Positions 7,893-15,125 of a DNA stretch of 17,768 nt are shown piece by piece. Made by a program: the position numbers and the translations under genes. Position 1 is the stretch's first letter, and each line of letters begins with the position of its first letter. This DNA is from DATDOO01 sp035293245. GTDB lineage: Bacteria > Pseudomonadota > Gammaproteobacteria > Methylococcales > Methylococcaceae. The stretch covers positions 1 to 17,768 of the forward strand of contig DATDOO010000001.1 in the NCBI GenBank assembly GCA_035293245.1, read 5' to 3'. The notes beneath the pieces are model-generated. The model saw nothing but the letters and a program-made list of their open reading frames with translations. It ran no database searches and was not told the origin of the DNA.

Positions 7893-8558
7893 TCATCTCT
7901 GGCCCACCCAGGCGTAGGCCAGCCGGGTGGCCAGATACATCCACACCGATTGGCCCACGGCCCAGGCGACGATGGCGGGAATGTGGGATTGGACCACCCG
8001 GCCGACGATAAAAGGCAGCGTCACCGTCAGCAGGAACTCGCCCACGATCACATACACCGGCGTGGAGTCGAAGAACACCATCCAGCAATCCTTGTAGTAC
8101 CAATAGCCGGCCTGCTTGGCGATGAATTCGTAAGTGGGCAGATTGATGGCCCCGAAAACGCCGGTCAGCAGGGACGCCCTCCACAACCCCCAGCGATTCG
8201 CCATCCAATAGGCTAGGTAGCCGAACTGGAACATGATCAAGGCCCAGGAGAACGGCATGTAAAACGGCGAATCCCAGATAAACGGCTCACCCGGCGCATA
8301 AACCAGCGTTTGTTGCACCGATACGGCCAGGTAATCCGTCGGCAATTCCCCGAACCCCACCAGCAAGCCGAACAGGTATAAGCGCCCGAACAGGCCGTCG
8401 CGGGTTTTCCAGGTGTGATAAACGATCAGGGCGTTTAGCGCAAAGGTGATCAGCGCCGCGGCAATCCAGCCGCCGTGCAGCGCCCACGCGACCAGATCGG
8501 TGCCCAGCGCCAATGCGATGGTCAGCAAAACAAAGACCAGCCTTTTATCGCTCCACAT
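7893..8558 (-). CDS. Multi-pass membrane protein of unknown function, internally duplicated
   Basis: 221 residues, with about six or seven hydrophobic segments and hardly any soluble part. GGAGGGG precedes the ATG at 8558. I cannot assign a family with certainty. The two halves resemble each other. LPTDYLAV (72-79) followed by WDSPFYMPFSW (95-105) matches LPTYEFIA (140-147) followed by FDSTPVYVIVGE (163-174). Acidic residues E71, D75, D96, E144, D164 and E174 lie at membrane-edge positions, as in small integral-membrane terpene cyclases and lycopene cyclase domains. A catalytic membrane protein acting on an isoprenoid is one possibility (inference). It lies 81 nt downstream of the larger cyclase-like membrane gene, in the same direction. 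The two probably form a pair and may act together. Confidence 0.75.
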   Translation of the reverse strand: MWSDKRLVFVLLTIALALGTDLVAWALHGGWIAAALITFALNALIVYHTWKTRDGLFGRLYLFGLLVGFGELPTDYLAVSVQQTLVYAPGEPFIWDSPFYMPFSWALIMFQFGYLAYWMANRWGLWRASLLTGVFGAINLPTYEFIAKQAGYWYYKDCWMVFFDSTPVYVIVGEFLLTVTLPFIVGRVVQSHIPAIVAWAVGQSVWMYLATRLAYAWVGQR

Positions 8559-8639
8559 GCGGATTCCCCTCCATTCAAAAAACGTTTTATGGTTTGGCCG
8601 ATACGCCGGGCGGGCGTTTTATCGACGCCTTTTTTGGAA

Positions 8640-9605
8640 TCAATCCAGGCCCAAGAAAGCTTTCTTGGCGGATTTGCGCGAATTCAGCCAGATTTTGATG
8701 GCTTCATAGACGATGACCGTGGTAAACGTCACGGCCATCCACACCAATACCGCTTCCATCGGCAACAAGGTCCAGGCGTCGATGACGATGCCGAGCATCT
8801 GCTTGTAGTTGTAGCCCCACCACTGATAGGGCGACGCCAGGGTGGCCTCCCACAGCAGGCTGATCAGCAGGATGAAGAAAAAGCACAGGCTCACCGCGCG
8901 CCAGTTGATGAAACGAAAGGTGGTTTTGAACAACGCGGCGGAAGGAATGAAGCTGGCCACCACCAGGAAGGTGAAATATCCCGGAAATCCGCCCTGGTAA
9001 GGGCTGGGGAACAGGTTTTTCACCAGGATGCCCAGCACGACCAACCCCAGGCCTACAGCCACGGATTTGCCGTGGAACATCACGATGCGCTCCATGCCCG
9101 CCGATTCCACGGCGTAATCGGGCACGTTATAGGCGCTCAGCCAATATTCGTCGCACCAGACGTACATCAACAGCACGGCGATGAAACCGGTCAGATAAAA
9201 CACGAATTCCTCGACGGGGATTTTGCGCTCCCACGACCCCGTGGCGAAATCGAATCCCGGCACGTAGATTTCCAGGGTCGCCTGGCTGTTGACGAAAGTG
9301 AAAAACGTCAAGCCGAAAAACAGGTCCAGCAGGAAACCCAGGGGCACCAGCACGGCGAGGGCGATCCAGAAGGATTTCCGGATGAACTTTTCGTCGTGGT
9401 TGGCATGCAGCCAGGCCAGAATCACCAGAATGGGAATGATGAACAGGGACAGGCTGACCGTGTAGCCCAGCGGCGATGAGCCCGCTACCGGCAAAACCTG
9501 AGTTTGCGCGCGCTCCACGGACAGCAGGCTGAGGGTCGCGGGGACGCTCACCACGCCGATCATGGCGAGGAAGGTCTTGAAGTCTTGTTCCGGTGTCAGT
9601 GCCAT
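8640..9605 (-). CDS. Multi-pass membrane protein resembling fused lycopene-cyclase domains (CrtYc/CrtYd-like)
   Basis: 321 residues from the ATG at 9605, chosen because AAGGAG lies 7 nt upstream; an in-frame ATG at 9644 lacks such a site. About eight membrane helices (near 12-30, 46-66, 78-102, 131-151, 182-199, 209-229, 237-256, 284-304). The motif IPVEEFVFY (129-137) matches the PxEE signature of heterodimeric-type lycopene cyclase domains. It recurs in the second half as LLPMEAVLVW (280-289). Each copy is preceded by an acidic helix (D94; W252 E253) and an aromatic loop. This two-fold layout is what a fused CrtYc-CrtYd would show, but the spacing is long and the second copy has PMEA rather than PxEE. 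No crtB, crtI or other carotenoid gene is in the window. The substrate is unknown, and a non-carotenoid terpenoid is possible. Confidence 0.7.
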   Translation of the reverse strand: MALTPEQDFKTFLAMIGVVSVPATLSLLSVERAQTQVLPVAGSSPLGYTVSLSLFIIPILVILAWLHANHDEKFIRKSFWIALAVLVPLGFLLDLFFGLTFFTFVNSQATLEIYVPGFDFATGSWERKIPVEEFVFYLTGFIAVLLMYVWCDEYWLSAYNVPDYAVESAGMERIVMFHGKSVAVGLGLVVLGILVKNLFPSPYQGGFPGYFTFLVVASFIPSAALFKTTFRFINWRAVSLCFFFILLISLLWEATLASPYQWWGYNYKQMLGIVIDAWTLLPMEAVLVWMAVTFTTVIVYEAIKIWLNSRKSAKKAFLGLD

Positions 9606-9685
9606 GGCGGGTCTCCTTGTTGTTGTAAGACATTGTTTCCACAAAAACTAGCATGAACGCGGCTGCGCGGCAAACGGCAGGGAAT

Positions 9686-10813
9686 TCATTCGCCGGCGGG
9701 AACCATGATCCGCAATCCACGCTCTCCAGCCCGTTCCACCGCGGCCCCCATCCGCCTGCTCTCCCGATCCAGCGTTTCCTGCAGCCAGTCCACGTCGGCA
9801 GGCGGTGCATAGCGCAAGCGGAAGTTCCGAATCTGTAGCGGCATCAACTCCAGGCTCAGCAGCCGGCCGCCGGCCCCCACGGCGAGGAAGTACATCAGGA
9901 CCAGATCGCCCCGGAACGCCGCGCGGTCGCCAATGCCTTCGTAATCGTTCAGGAAGTCCCCACAGCCGTACAGGATCGGTTTGCCACGATGGATTTCGAT
10001 CCCTTTGGGATGGTGCGACGAATGGCCGTGCACGATGTCGGCGGCGTCCTCGTCGATCAGGCGGTGGGCGAACGCCCGCTGGTCTTCGGGAATCTCGTAG
10101 CCCCAGTTGCCGCCCCAATGGATGGAGACCACGGCCACATCGCCCGTACGTTTATGCGCCTGGATGCGCTGGGCCAAGCGGTGCGCCGTGCCGACGTACA
10201 GATCGGGCAGCAGTTCGATGCCCGGCCGGTCGTCCCGCGCGGCCCACGAACCGGGAATGCCGCTGCTCTCGTCGCCCACGGCGAACACCAGCACCCTGCC
10301 CTTGTCCGGAATTTCCAGGATGGCGGGATTTTGCGCCCGGGCCGAATTCGTTCCGGCTCCGGCGGTTTCGATGCCCGCCTGGTCCAGAACGGCTAACGTC
10401 TCGCGCAGCCCGGCGGGGCCCCAATCCAGCACATGGTTGTTGGCCAGCGTGCAGCAGTCGATTCCGGCGGCGTTAAGGCAGGGGATATTGGCGGGATGCA
10501 TGCGGTACTGGATGCCCTTGCCCGGCCAGGGTTCGCCCGTCGCCGTGACCGCCGTTTCCAGGTTGACGATCCTGGCGTCGGGACGCGCCCGCGACAGTTC
10601 CGCCAGGGCGTCGCCCCAGATATAGGAAAAATCCACCGGTTTGGCGATGGGTCCGTGGGCATCCTCCGCGAGCTGGACATAACCCAGGGCGGAAGCCATG
10701 TACGACTCGTAAATCCGGGGATCGCCGGGATGGGGCAAAACCTGGTCGATGCCGCGACCGGTCATCACGTCGCCGCACAGGAACACGGTGAGCGCATCGG
10801 AAGCGGCCGTCAT
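9686..10813 (-). CDS. CapA-family (PGA_cap) metallophosphatase-like protein, without membrane anchor
   Basis: 375 residues. The family hallmarks are present in order: GDVMTGRG (14-21), NLETAV (84-89), ANNHVLDWG (124-132), SIHWGGNWGYE (230-240) and VHGHSSHHPKG (261-271). His127, His232, His264 and Asp15 are the likely metal or active-site ligands. CapA of Bacillus capsule systems is membrane-anchored and needed for poly-gamma-glutamate export or assembly. This protein starts directly with the first beta-strand (MTAASDALTVFLCGD) and has no signal peptide or membrane helix, so it should be cytoplasmic. No capB, capC or capE synthase gene is nearby, so a capsule role is doubtful. Its gene follows gstA by 45 nt. 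The start ATG at 10813 has only a weak ribosome site. Confidence 0.88.
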   Translation of the reverse strand: MTAASDALTVFLCGDVMTGRGIDQVLPHPGDPRIYESYMASALGYVQLAEDAHGPIAKPVDFSYIWGDALAELSRARPDARIVNLETAVTATGEPWPGKGIQYRMHPANIPCLNAAGIDCCTLANNHVLDWGPAGLRETLAVLDQAGIETAGAGTNSARAQNPAILEIPDKGRVLVFAVGDESSGIPGSWAARDDRPGIELLPDLYVGTAHRLAQRIQAHKRTGDVAVVSIHWGGNWGYEIPEDQRAFAHRLIDEDAADIVHGHSSHHPKGIEIHRGKPILYGCGDFLNDYEGIGDRAAFRGDLVLMYFLAVGAGGRLLSLELMPLQIRNFRLRYAPPADVDWLQETLDRESRRMGAAVERAGERGLRIMVPAGE

Positions 10814-10858
10814 GGGAGTGAGCCCGAAGGGCGCCGCCGCACGTCCGTGGAAATCGTC

Positions 10859-11467
10859 TCAGCCGCTCAGCCCTTCCGCCTTCAGTGCCTCCCGAACCGC
10901 CGGGCGCTCCGCTACCCGCGCTTTATAAGCCTGGAGTTTGGGCCACTTGCCCATGTCCAGGTCCACGTATCCGCTCCAGTTGAGCACGGTGAACAGATAC
11001 GCGTCCGCCACGCTGAACGCATCGCCCATCAGGTAGGGCTGCCCGTTCAGCCGCTCGGAAAGGTAGTCGAAGCGCCGCCCCAGGACATCGAACTGATTGG
11101 CTTTCCACTCCGGAGTGATGTGCGGGTTGAACAGAGGCCCGAACTGCTTGTGGATTTCGCTGGAGACGAAGTTGAGCCATTCCATCAAGCGGTAGCGCTG
11201 CATGGATCCCGCGGCGGGGGCCAAGGCCGTTTCCGGCTTGCGGTCGGCGAGATACTGCAGAATGACCGCGACCTCGGTCAGTATCTCGCCGTCGTCGAGC
11301 CGCAAGGTCGGCACGTAGCCTTTGGGATTGATGCGGGTGAAGTCCTCGCCGGTCGCAGTCTGCTTTTTGGCGAGGTCCACCCTTTCCAGGTCGAAGGCGG
11401 CGCCCGTTTCGCGCAGGGCAATATGGGGCGCCAGGGAGCAGGCGCCGGGAGCGTAATAGAGTTTCAT
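10859..11467 (-). CDS. gstA: Glutathione S-transferase, beta class
   Basis: 202 residues from the ATG at 11467, which has AAAGGAG 6 nt upstream; an ATG at 11485 is in frame but worse placed. The N-terminus MKLYYAPGACSLAPHIAL closely matches E. coli-type GstA. The beta-class residues Cys10 and His106 are both at their canonical positions. The thioredoxin-like domain covers about residues 1-80, with the glutathione-binding stretch NPKGYVPTLRLDDG and the Glu/Val segment EILTEVAVILQYL. The rest is the all-helical domain with SSEIHKQFGPLFNP. The enzyme conjugates glutathione to electrophiles or reduces peroxides in the cytoplasm. It lies between an FAD oxidoreductase gene and the CapA-like gene on the same strand, which may indicate a stress or detoxification unit (inference). 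Confidence 0.93.
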   Translation of the reverse strand: MKLYYAPGACSLAPHIALRETGAAFDLERVDLAKKQTATGEDFTRINPKGYVPTLRLDDGEILTEVAVILQYLADRKPETALAPAAGSMQRYRLMEWLNFVSSEIHKQFGPLFNPHITPEWKANQFDVLGRRFDYLSERLNGQPYLMGDAFSVADAYLFTVLNWSGYVDLDMGKWPKLQAYKARVAERPAVREALKAEGLSG

Positions 11468-11493
11468 GGTCGACTCCTTTGTCAACGCGGGAT

Positions 11494-11527
11494 GGTCGGG
11501 TTGCGCGGACGAACCGCTAACCCGACC
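11494..11527. repeat. Short palindromic repeat between gstA and the oxidoreductase gene
   Basis: GGTCGGGTT at 11494-11502 pairs perfectly with AACCCGACC at 11519-11527. An inner GCGG/CCGC stem (11505-11508 with 11514-11517) closes on ACGAA. The outline GGTCGGGTT...AACCCGACC resembles REP-like units that are scattered through many proteobacterial genomes. There is no T-run, so an intrinsic terminator is not supported. Confidence 0.65.
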
Positions 11528-11553
11528 TACCGGCCAATACGAAATGTTGGTTT

Positions 11554-12276
11554 TCAGTATCCGGCGAATTCCTCCGTGCGGATGTCGTCCTCGTCTGCCC
11601 CCGCCTCTTCCAGCATCTTCCTCATGGCGGCCACCATGGCCGGCGGCCCGGCCACGTAGTAAATCGGGCCATGCAGCTCACCCACCGCGCGGGTCACAAT
11701 CTCCGCACCGATATAGCCCCGCTCCCCATCCCAGGGCTGCCGCGAGTTCTCCATTTCGGTCATGGTGCCGATCAGGCGGAAATGGGGGTTCGCCTGCTCG
11801 AGCCGCCGCAACTCATCGAGAAAAGGGGCATCCTCGGGGCGCTTGTTGGAATAGAACAGGAACAGGCGGTGGGGCAGGCCCAAGTGCGCGGCGTCCTTGG
11901 CGATGGCAAAAAACGGCGTGATGCCGATGCCGCCGGCCAGAAACACGCCGGGGCGGCTGGCGTTCTTGTGCAGCGTGAACGACCCGAAAGGCCCGGCGAT
12001 GCGCAGCGGACTGCCGGGCGGGAGATTCCTCAGCACGCGCTTGAACGCGCTGTCGCGCAGCCGCGTGGCTATGCGCAATTCGCTTTCATAAGGCGCGCAG
12101 GTCAGGGAAAAAGCCCGGGTATCGCCTTCGGCATCGGTTTCCGGCGGGTCGATGAGGGTCAGGTCAATGGACTGGCCGGCCTTGAATTGGAAATCCGCCG
12201 GCTTCTCGAAATGGAAAGCCATTGTGCCTTCGGCAACGGTTTCGTGCCGCAGGAGTTTAACGTCGTAAGTAGCCAC
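11554..12276 (-). CDS. FAD-dependent ferredoxin/flavodoxin-reductase-like oxidoreductase
   Basis: 240 residues from a GTG at 12276, preceded by GGAGGTG at 12282-12288. The ATG at 12315 is in frame but lacks a site, so GTG is preferred. The N-terminal FAD-binding barrel carries RAFSLT (54-59), the RxxS flavin motif, and PLRIAGPFGSF. The NAD(P)-binding domain has AGGIGITPF (114-122), YSNKRPEDAPF and YVAGPPAMV (207-215). The protein ends in EEFAGY, with the terminal aromatic residue typical of this family. There is no globin, ferredoxin or molybdopterin domain, so it must pass electrons between NAD(P)H and a separate partner. No such partner gene is adjacent. It is the first gene of a possible five-gene minus-strand unit that continues with gstA. 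Confidence 0.9.
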   Translation of the reverse strand: MATYDVKLLRHETVAEGTMAFHFEKPADFQFKAGQSIDLTLIDPPETDAEGDTRAFSLTCAPYESELRIATRLRDSAFKRVLRNLPPGSPLRIAGPFGSFTLHKNASRPGVFLAGGIGITPFFAIAKDAAHLGLPHRLFLFYSNKRPEDAPFLDELRRLEQANPHFRLIGTMTEMENSRQPWDGERGYIGAEIVTRAVGELHGPIYYVAGPPAMVAAMRKMLEEAGADEDDIRTEEFAGY

Positions 12277-12281
12277 GGCTT

Positions 12282-12288
12282 CACCTCC
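12282..12288 (-). promoter_or_regulatory. Shine-Dalgarno that sets the oxidoreductase GTG start
   Basis: Read on the minus strand, GGAGGTG ends 5 nt before GTG at 12276. It is the only strong site near the 5' end of this gene and argues against the longer ATG version starting at 12315. Confidence 0.7.
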
Positions 12289-12315
12289 GTTTCCGATTTT
12301 TAATAGTCTCCGCAT

Positions 12316-12537
12316 GAGCTTAGAGCCTTCCAGGGCCCTCGGGTTCAGCGTCTCCGGATTCGCGGATCATCGGCATGGCGTTCCGAATCTTTTGCGGAAT
12401 CGGCGCCGGGAAGGAATTTTTACCTCCCCTTTTTAATCTAAGAAAAACGAAGACACCGGCACGCGAATTACGGGTTTTCCCCTCTGCGTGCGGCAAACGA
12501 TCCTGTCATCAACGACTCGGGCGAAAGGAGAACAGCC
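12316..12537. other. 222-bp divergent intergenic region
   Basis: This separates the oxidoreductase start codon region (minus strand) from the DUF1269-like gene (plus strand) and should contain promoters for both. It has an AT-rich patch around 12415-12450. I could not find a convincing -35/-10 pair with proper spacing on either strand. There is no gene or strong hairpin. Confidence 0.5.
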
Positions 12538-13038
12538 ATGAGACGAATCTATTTTCTCGTTCCCAATCTGGATATTACCCGGAAGATTGTCGACGAACTG
12601 CGCCTGGAGCGCGTCGACGACCGCCATATCCATGTCCTGGCCAAGCGCGACACGCCCCTGGACGACTTGCCGGAAGCCAGCGTGATGGAAAAGACCGACT
12701 TTCTCCCCGCCCTGGAGCAGGGCATGGCGCTGGGGGGCGTAACCGGCCTGCTGGCCGGCTTGGTGGCGGTGGCCTTGCCGACCGGCCTGGTGCTGGGCGG
12801 AGGCGCGGTCCTGGGCATTGCGCTGGCCGGCGCGGGCATCGGCGGCTGGCTGTCCAGCATGGTCGGCATCAGCATCGGGAGCCGCCGGATTGCGCAGTTT
12901 CAGGAAGCGATCGAAAACGGCAAGGTGATGGTGATGGTCGATGTTCCCCGCGACGAAGTCGAGGAATTCGAGGCCATCGTCAGGAAGCACCATCCCGAAG
13001 CCGAGTGCGAGGGCGTCGATCCCCACGTCTTTCCCTGA
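12538..13038 (+). CDS. Small Gly-rich membrane protein, DUF1269-like
   Basis: 166 residues, with AAAGGAG 8 nt before the ATG. An N-terminal alpha/beta segment (MRRIYFLVPNLDITRKIVDE, then HIHVLAK) is followed by LDDLPEASVMEKTDF. Next comes a long Gly/Ala-rich hydrophobic stretch (about 65-112) with glycine-zipper spacing that should form two membrane helices. The C-terminus, from about 117, forms a second alpha/beta segment with VMVMVDVPRDEVEEFE and ends HHPEA. The overall pattern fits the DUF1269 type of bacterial proteins of unknown function, recalled by pattern only. It may regulate or sense something at the inner membrane, but no function is established. It is transcribed alone, divergent from the oxidoreductase gene and convergent with the NAD salvage operon. 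Confidence 0.85.
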   Translation: MRRIYFLVPNLDITRKIVDELRLERVDDRHIHVLAKRDTPLDDLPEASVMEKTDFLPALEQGMALGGVTGLLAGLVAVALPTGLVLGGGAVLGIALAGAGIGGWLSSMVGISIGSRRIAQFQEAIENGKVMVMVDVPRDEVEEFEAIVRKHHPEAECEGVDPHVFP

Positions 13039-13053
13039 AATCGCCGATCCTGC

Positions 13054-13104
13054 CGGTTTTCCATGGAGGCGCGCCCCGTCTGCTGTCCCGCACGCGGAAA
13101 ACCG
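13054..13104. terminator. Possible bidirectional 3'-end inverted repeat between convergent genes
   Basis: CGGTTTTCC at 13054-13062 pairs with GGAAAACCG at 13096-13104 across a 33-nt GC-rich loop. It lies in the 76-nt gap between the stops of the DUF1269-like gene and the phosphoribosyltransferase gene. Position suggests a terminator. The long loop and the lack of a following T-run keep confidence low. Confidence 0.3.
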
Positions 13105-13114
13105 AAAGGACTGA

Positions 13115-14455
13115 TTACGGCGGCGCTGCACCGGCGTCGAGCGCGGTGGCCAGGCGCTGCAATCCGGGAGCGATTTCCACCGGATAGGCATAGTCTTCGT
13201 CCAGCAGGACCAGCGGTTCGGGCAAGCGGTGCAAATGCGCTGCGGCGGCGTGGCGCGCCACCTCCAGCGAGGGTTGCGCCAAGCGCCGGCCACCGCGCAT
13301 GACCGGCAGCAGCAGCGGCTCGCCCTCTTGGGGGTCGTCTTCCAGGGCGACGGTATCGCCGAGCATGCGGCCCTGGGCGTCATAGCGGCGCCAGACCTGC
13401 TTGCGCCCCGGCCAGGTCGCCTTGCCCGGCGAACGCTTGCGGCGCGGCTTGCCGGCGTATTCCTGCAGTTTGTAGGCGCAGTCGAGATACGGCTGGTCGG
13501 CGGACGTATCGAGGCGTGTGCCGATGCCGAAACCGTCGATGGGCGCGTTTTGGGAAATGAGATCGCGCAGGATGAACTCGTCCAGGTCGCCGCTGGCGAA
13601 AATGGTGGCGCCAGGCAGTCCGCCTTCGTCGAGAATGCGCCGCACGCGGCGCGCTTGTTCGCCGAGGTCGCCGCTGTCCAGACGAATGCCCTTGATCGCG
13701 ATGCCCTCCTTCAACAGCTCGCGGGCCAGTTCCACCACCTTGTGGGCCGCGGCCTCGCTGTCGTAGGTGTCGATCAGCAGCACCACGTTGCCCGGCTGGG
13801 CATGGGCAAACACCCGGAATGCTTCCGTTTCCGAATCATGCGCCTGGATGAAGGAATGGGCCATGGTACCGGACACCGGGATACCGAAACGCATGCCGGC
13901 CAGCACTGTGGCGGTGCCGGAAAAGCCGGCCAGGTAAGCGGCGCGCGCCGCCAGCAGGCCGGCTTCGGCGCCGTGGGCGCGGCGCAAACCAAAATCCACC
14001 AGCAGCTTGCCGGGCGCCGCCAGCACGCTGCGCGCCGCTTTGGAAGCGATCAGGGTCTGGAAATGCAGGAGGTTGATGAGCCGCGTCTCCACGAGCTGCG
14101 CCTGCGGCATGGGGGCGACCACGCGCAGCAGCGGTTCGTTGGGGAAAAACGGCGTCCCCTCCGGCATCGCGAATACATCGCCCTCGAAACGCCATCCGGC
14201 CAGCCAGTTGATGAAACTGCGGGAAAAACGCCCGCTATCGCGCAGCCAGTCCAGTTCTTCCGCCGAGAACTGGGCCTGTTCCAGGAAGTCCAGAACCTGT
14301 TCCAACCCGGCCGCCGTCAGGAAACCCCGTCCTGTGCGCAGCTTGCGCACGAAAAACTCGAACGCCGCCGTTTCGGTCATGCCGCGCTCGTAATACCCCT
14401 GCAGCATGGTGAGCTGGTACAGGTCGGTGAGGACCAGGCTGGATTCGCTGTTCAT
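13115..14455 (-). CDS. pncB: Nicotinate phosphoribosyltransferase
   Basis: 446 residues. The enzyme makes nicotinate mononucleotide from nicotinate and PRPP, with ATP hydrolysis, in the NAD salvage (Preiss-Handler) pathway. Family motifs visible: LTDLYQLTMLQGYYERGM (9-26), AGFSGTATVLAG (176-187), SGTMAHSFIQAH (195-206) with His200 as the likely phospho-histidine, IRLDSGDLGEQ (257-267), FASGDLDEF (286-294) and DGFGIGTRLDTS (307-318). The start is ATG at 14455, overlapping the TGA of the nicotinamidase gene in ATGA. The ribosome site is weak, so translational coupling is likely. A longer in-frame extension to 14848 would run through the nicotinamidase gene and is rejected. Confidence 0.95.
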   Translation of the reverse strand: MNSESSLVLTDLYQLTMLQGYYERGMTETAAFEFFVRKLRTGRGFLTAAGLEQVLDFLEQAQFSAEELDWLRDSGRFSRSFINWLAGWRFEGDVFAMPEGTPFFPNEPLLRVVAPMPQAQLVETRLINLLHFQTLIASKAARSVLAAPGKLLVDFGLRRAHGAEAGLLAARAAYLAGFSGTATVLAGMRFGIPVSGTMAHSFIQAHDSETEAFRVFAHAQPGNVVLLIDTYDSEAAAHKVVELARELLKEGIAIKGIRLDSGDLGEQARRVRRILDEGGLPGATIFASGDLDEFILRDLISQNAPIDGFGIGTRLDTSADQPYLDCAYKLQEYAGKPRRKRSPGKATWPGRKQVWRRYDAQGRMLGDTVALEDDPQEGEPLLLPVMRGGRRLAQPSLEVARHAAAAHLHRLPEPLVLLDEDYAYPVEIAPGLQRLATALDAGAAPP

Positions 14456-15042
14456 GCCGTAAGTTCTTCGAGGGTTACCGGACAAGCGCCCCGGCGGCGC
14501 ATTTCCGCCAGCGCCTTCTCGCCGTCGCCGGGGACGGCGTCGACCGCGCGCACGGCGTCCTGGAGCAGCATCACGGCGTAGCCCAGCGCCAGTGCGTCCG
14601 TGACCGTGTTCAGCACGCAATAGTCGGTGGCCAGCCCGCCCACGAACAGGCGCCGCACTTCGGCGACCTTGAGGCGCGCGTCGAGATCGGTGCCGGAGAA
14701 CGCGGAATAGGCGTCGCGTTCGGGCGTATCGGCCTTGGAGATTACCGTCACACTGGGCGGCAAGGCCAGATCGGACGCGAATGCCGCCCCGCGACTGCCG
14801 GCCAGGCAATGGGGCGGCCACGGCCCGCCCTGTTCCCGGAAGGAGCAATGGTGCGGTGGATGCCAGTCGCGCGAGGCGTAAACCGGCCGATTGCTCCGGG
14901 CGAACAAGGCGATATAGCGGTTGAGCGCAGGCACCACCGCATCCCCTTCGGGCACCGCCAGGCTGCCGCCGGGCAGGAAGTCGTTCTGCACATCGACCAC
15001 CAGCAGCGCATCGCCAAGCTCGGGAACCGTTCCGGAAACCAT
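14452..15042 (-). CDS. pncA: Nicotinamidase (isochorismatase-fold cysteine hydrolase)
   Basis: 196 residues. It hydrolyses nicotinamide to nicotinate and ammonia, feeding the next gene product. The catalytic triad is visible as Asp17 (LLVVDVQNDF), Lys103 (VISKAD) and Cys142 (GLATDYCVLNTV). The metal site is Asp59, His61, one of His64/His65, and probably His78 (SRDWHPPHH and WPPHCLAG). Length is close to that of PncA of M. tuberculosis and slightly shorter than the E. coli enzyme. AGGTGAG precedes the ATG. The gene overlaps pncB by 4 nt, and a candidate promoter lies at 15094-15122. No recognisable NAD-responsive operator was found in the leader. Confidence 0.94.
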   Translation of the reverse strand: MVSGTVPELGDALLVVDVQNDFLPGGSLAVPEGDAVVPALNRYIALFARSNRPVYASRDWHPPHHCSFREQGGPWPPHCLAGSRGAAFASDLALPPSVTVISKADTPERDAYSAFSGTDLDARLKVAEVRRLFVGGLATDYCVLNTVTDALALGYAVMLLQDAVRAVDAVPGDGEKALAEMRRRGACPVTLEELTA

Positions 15043-15093
15043 CGTCTCACCTGGTTGATCTAATTACCTGCGGCGTATCCGCCACGTGTCCGG

Positions 15094-15122
15094 AGTATAG
15101 GCACGATTCGGAATTCGGTCAT
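15094..15122 (-). promoter_or_regulatory. Candidate sigma-70 promoter for the pncA-pncB operon
   Basis: On the minus strand, ATGACC (15122-15117) is followed after exactly 17 nt by TATACT (15099-15094), about 50 nt before the pncA start. The -10 box matches 5 of 6 consensus bases and the -35 box 4 of 6. Confidence 0.45.
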
Positions 15123-15125
15123 TTC

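Noticed and set aside
9606..9644. Start of the 321-residue membrane protein at the ATG at 9644
   Set aside because: The 13 extra residues (MWKQCLTTTRRPA) span the AAGGAG site that serves the ATG at 9605.
14456..14848. 131-residue N-terminal extension of nicotinate phosphoribosyltransferase
   Set aside because: It overlaps the well-supported nicotinamidase gene in another frame and has no family similarity. The family start motif follows the ATG at 14455.
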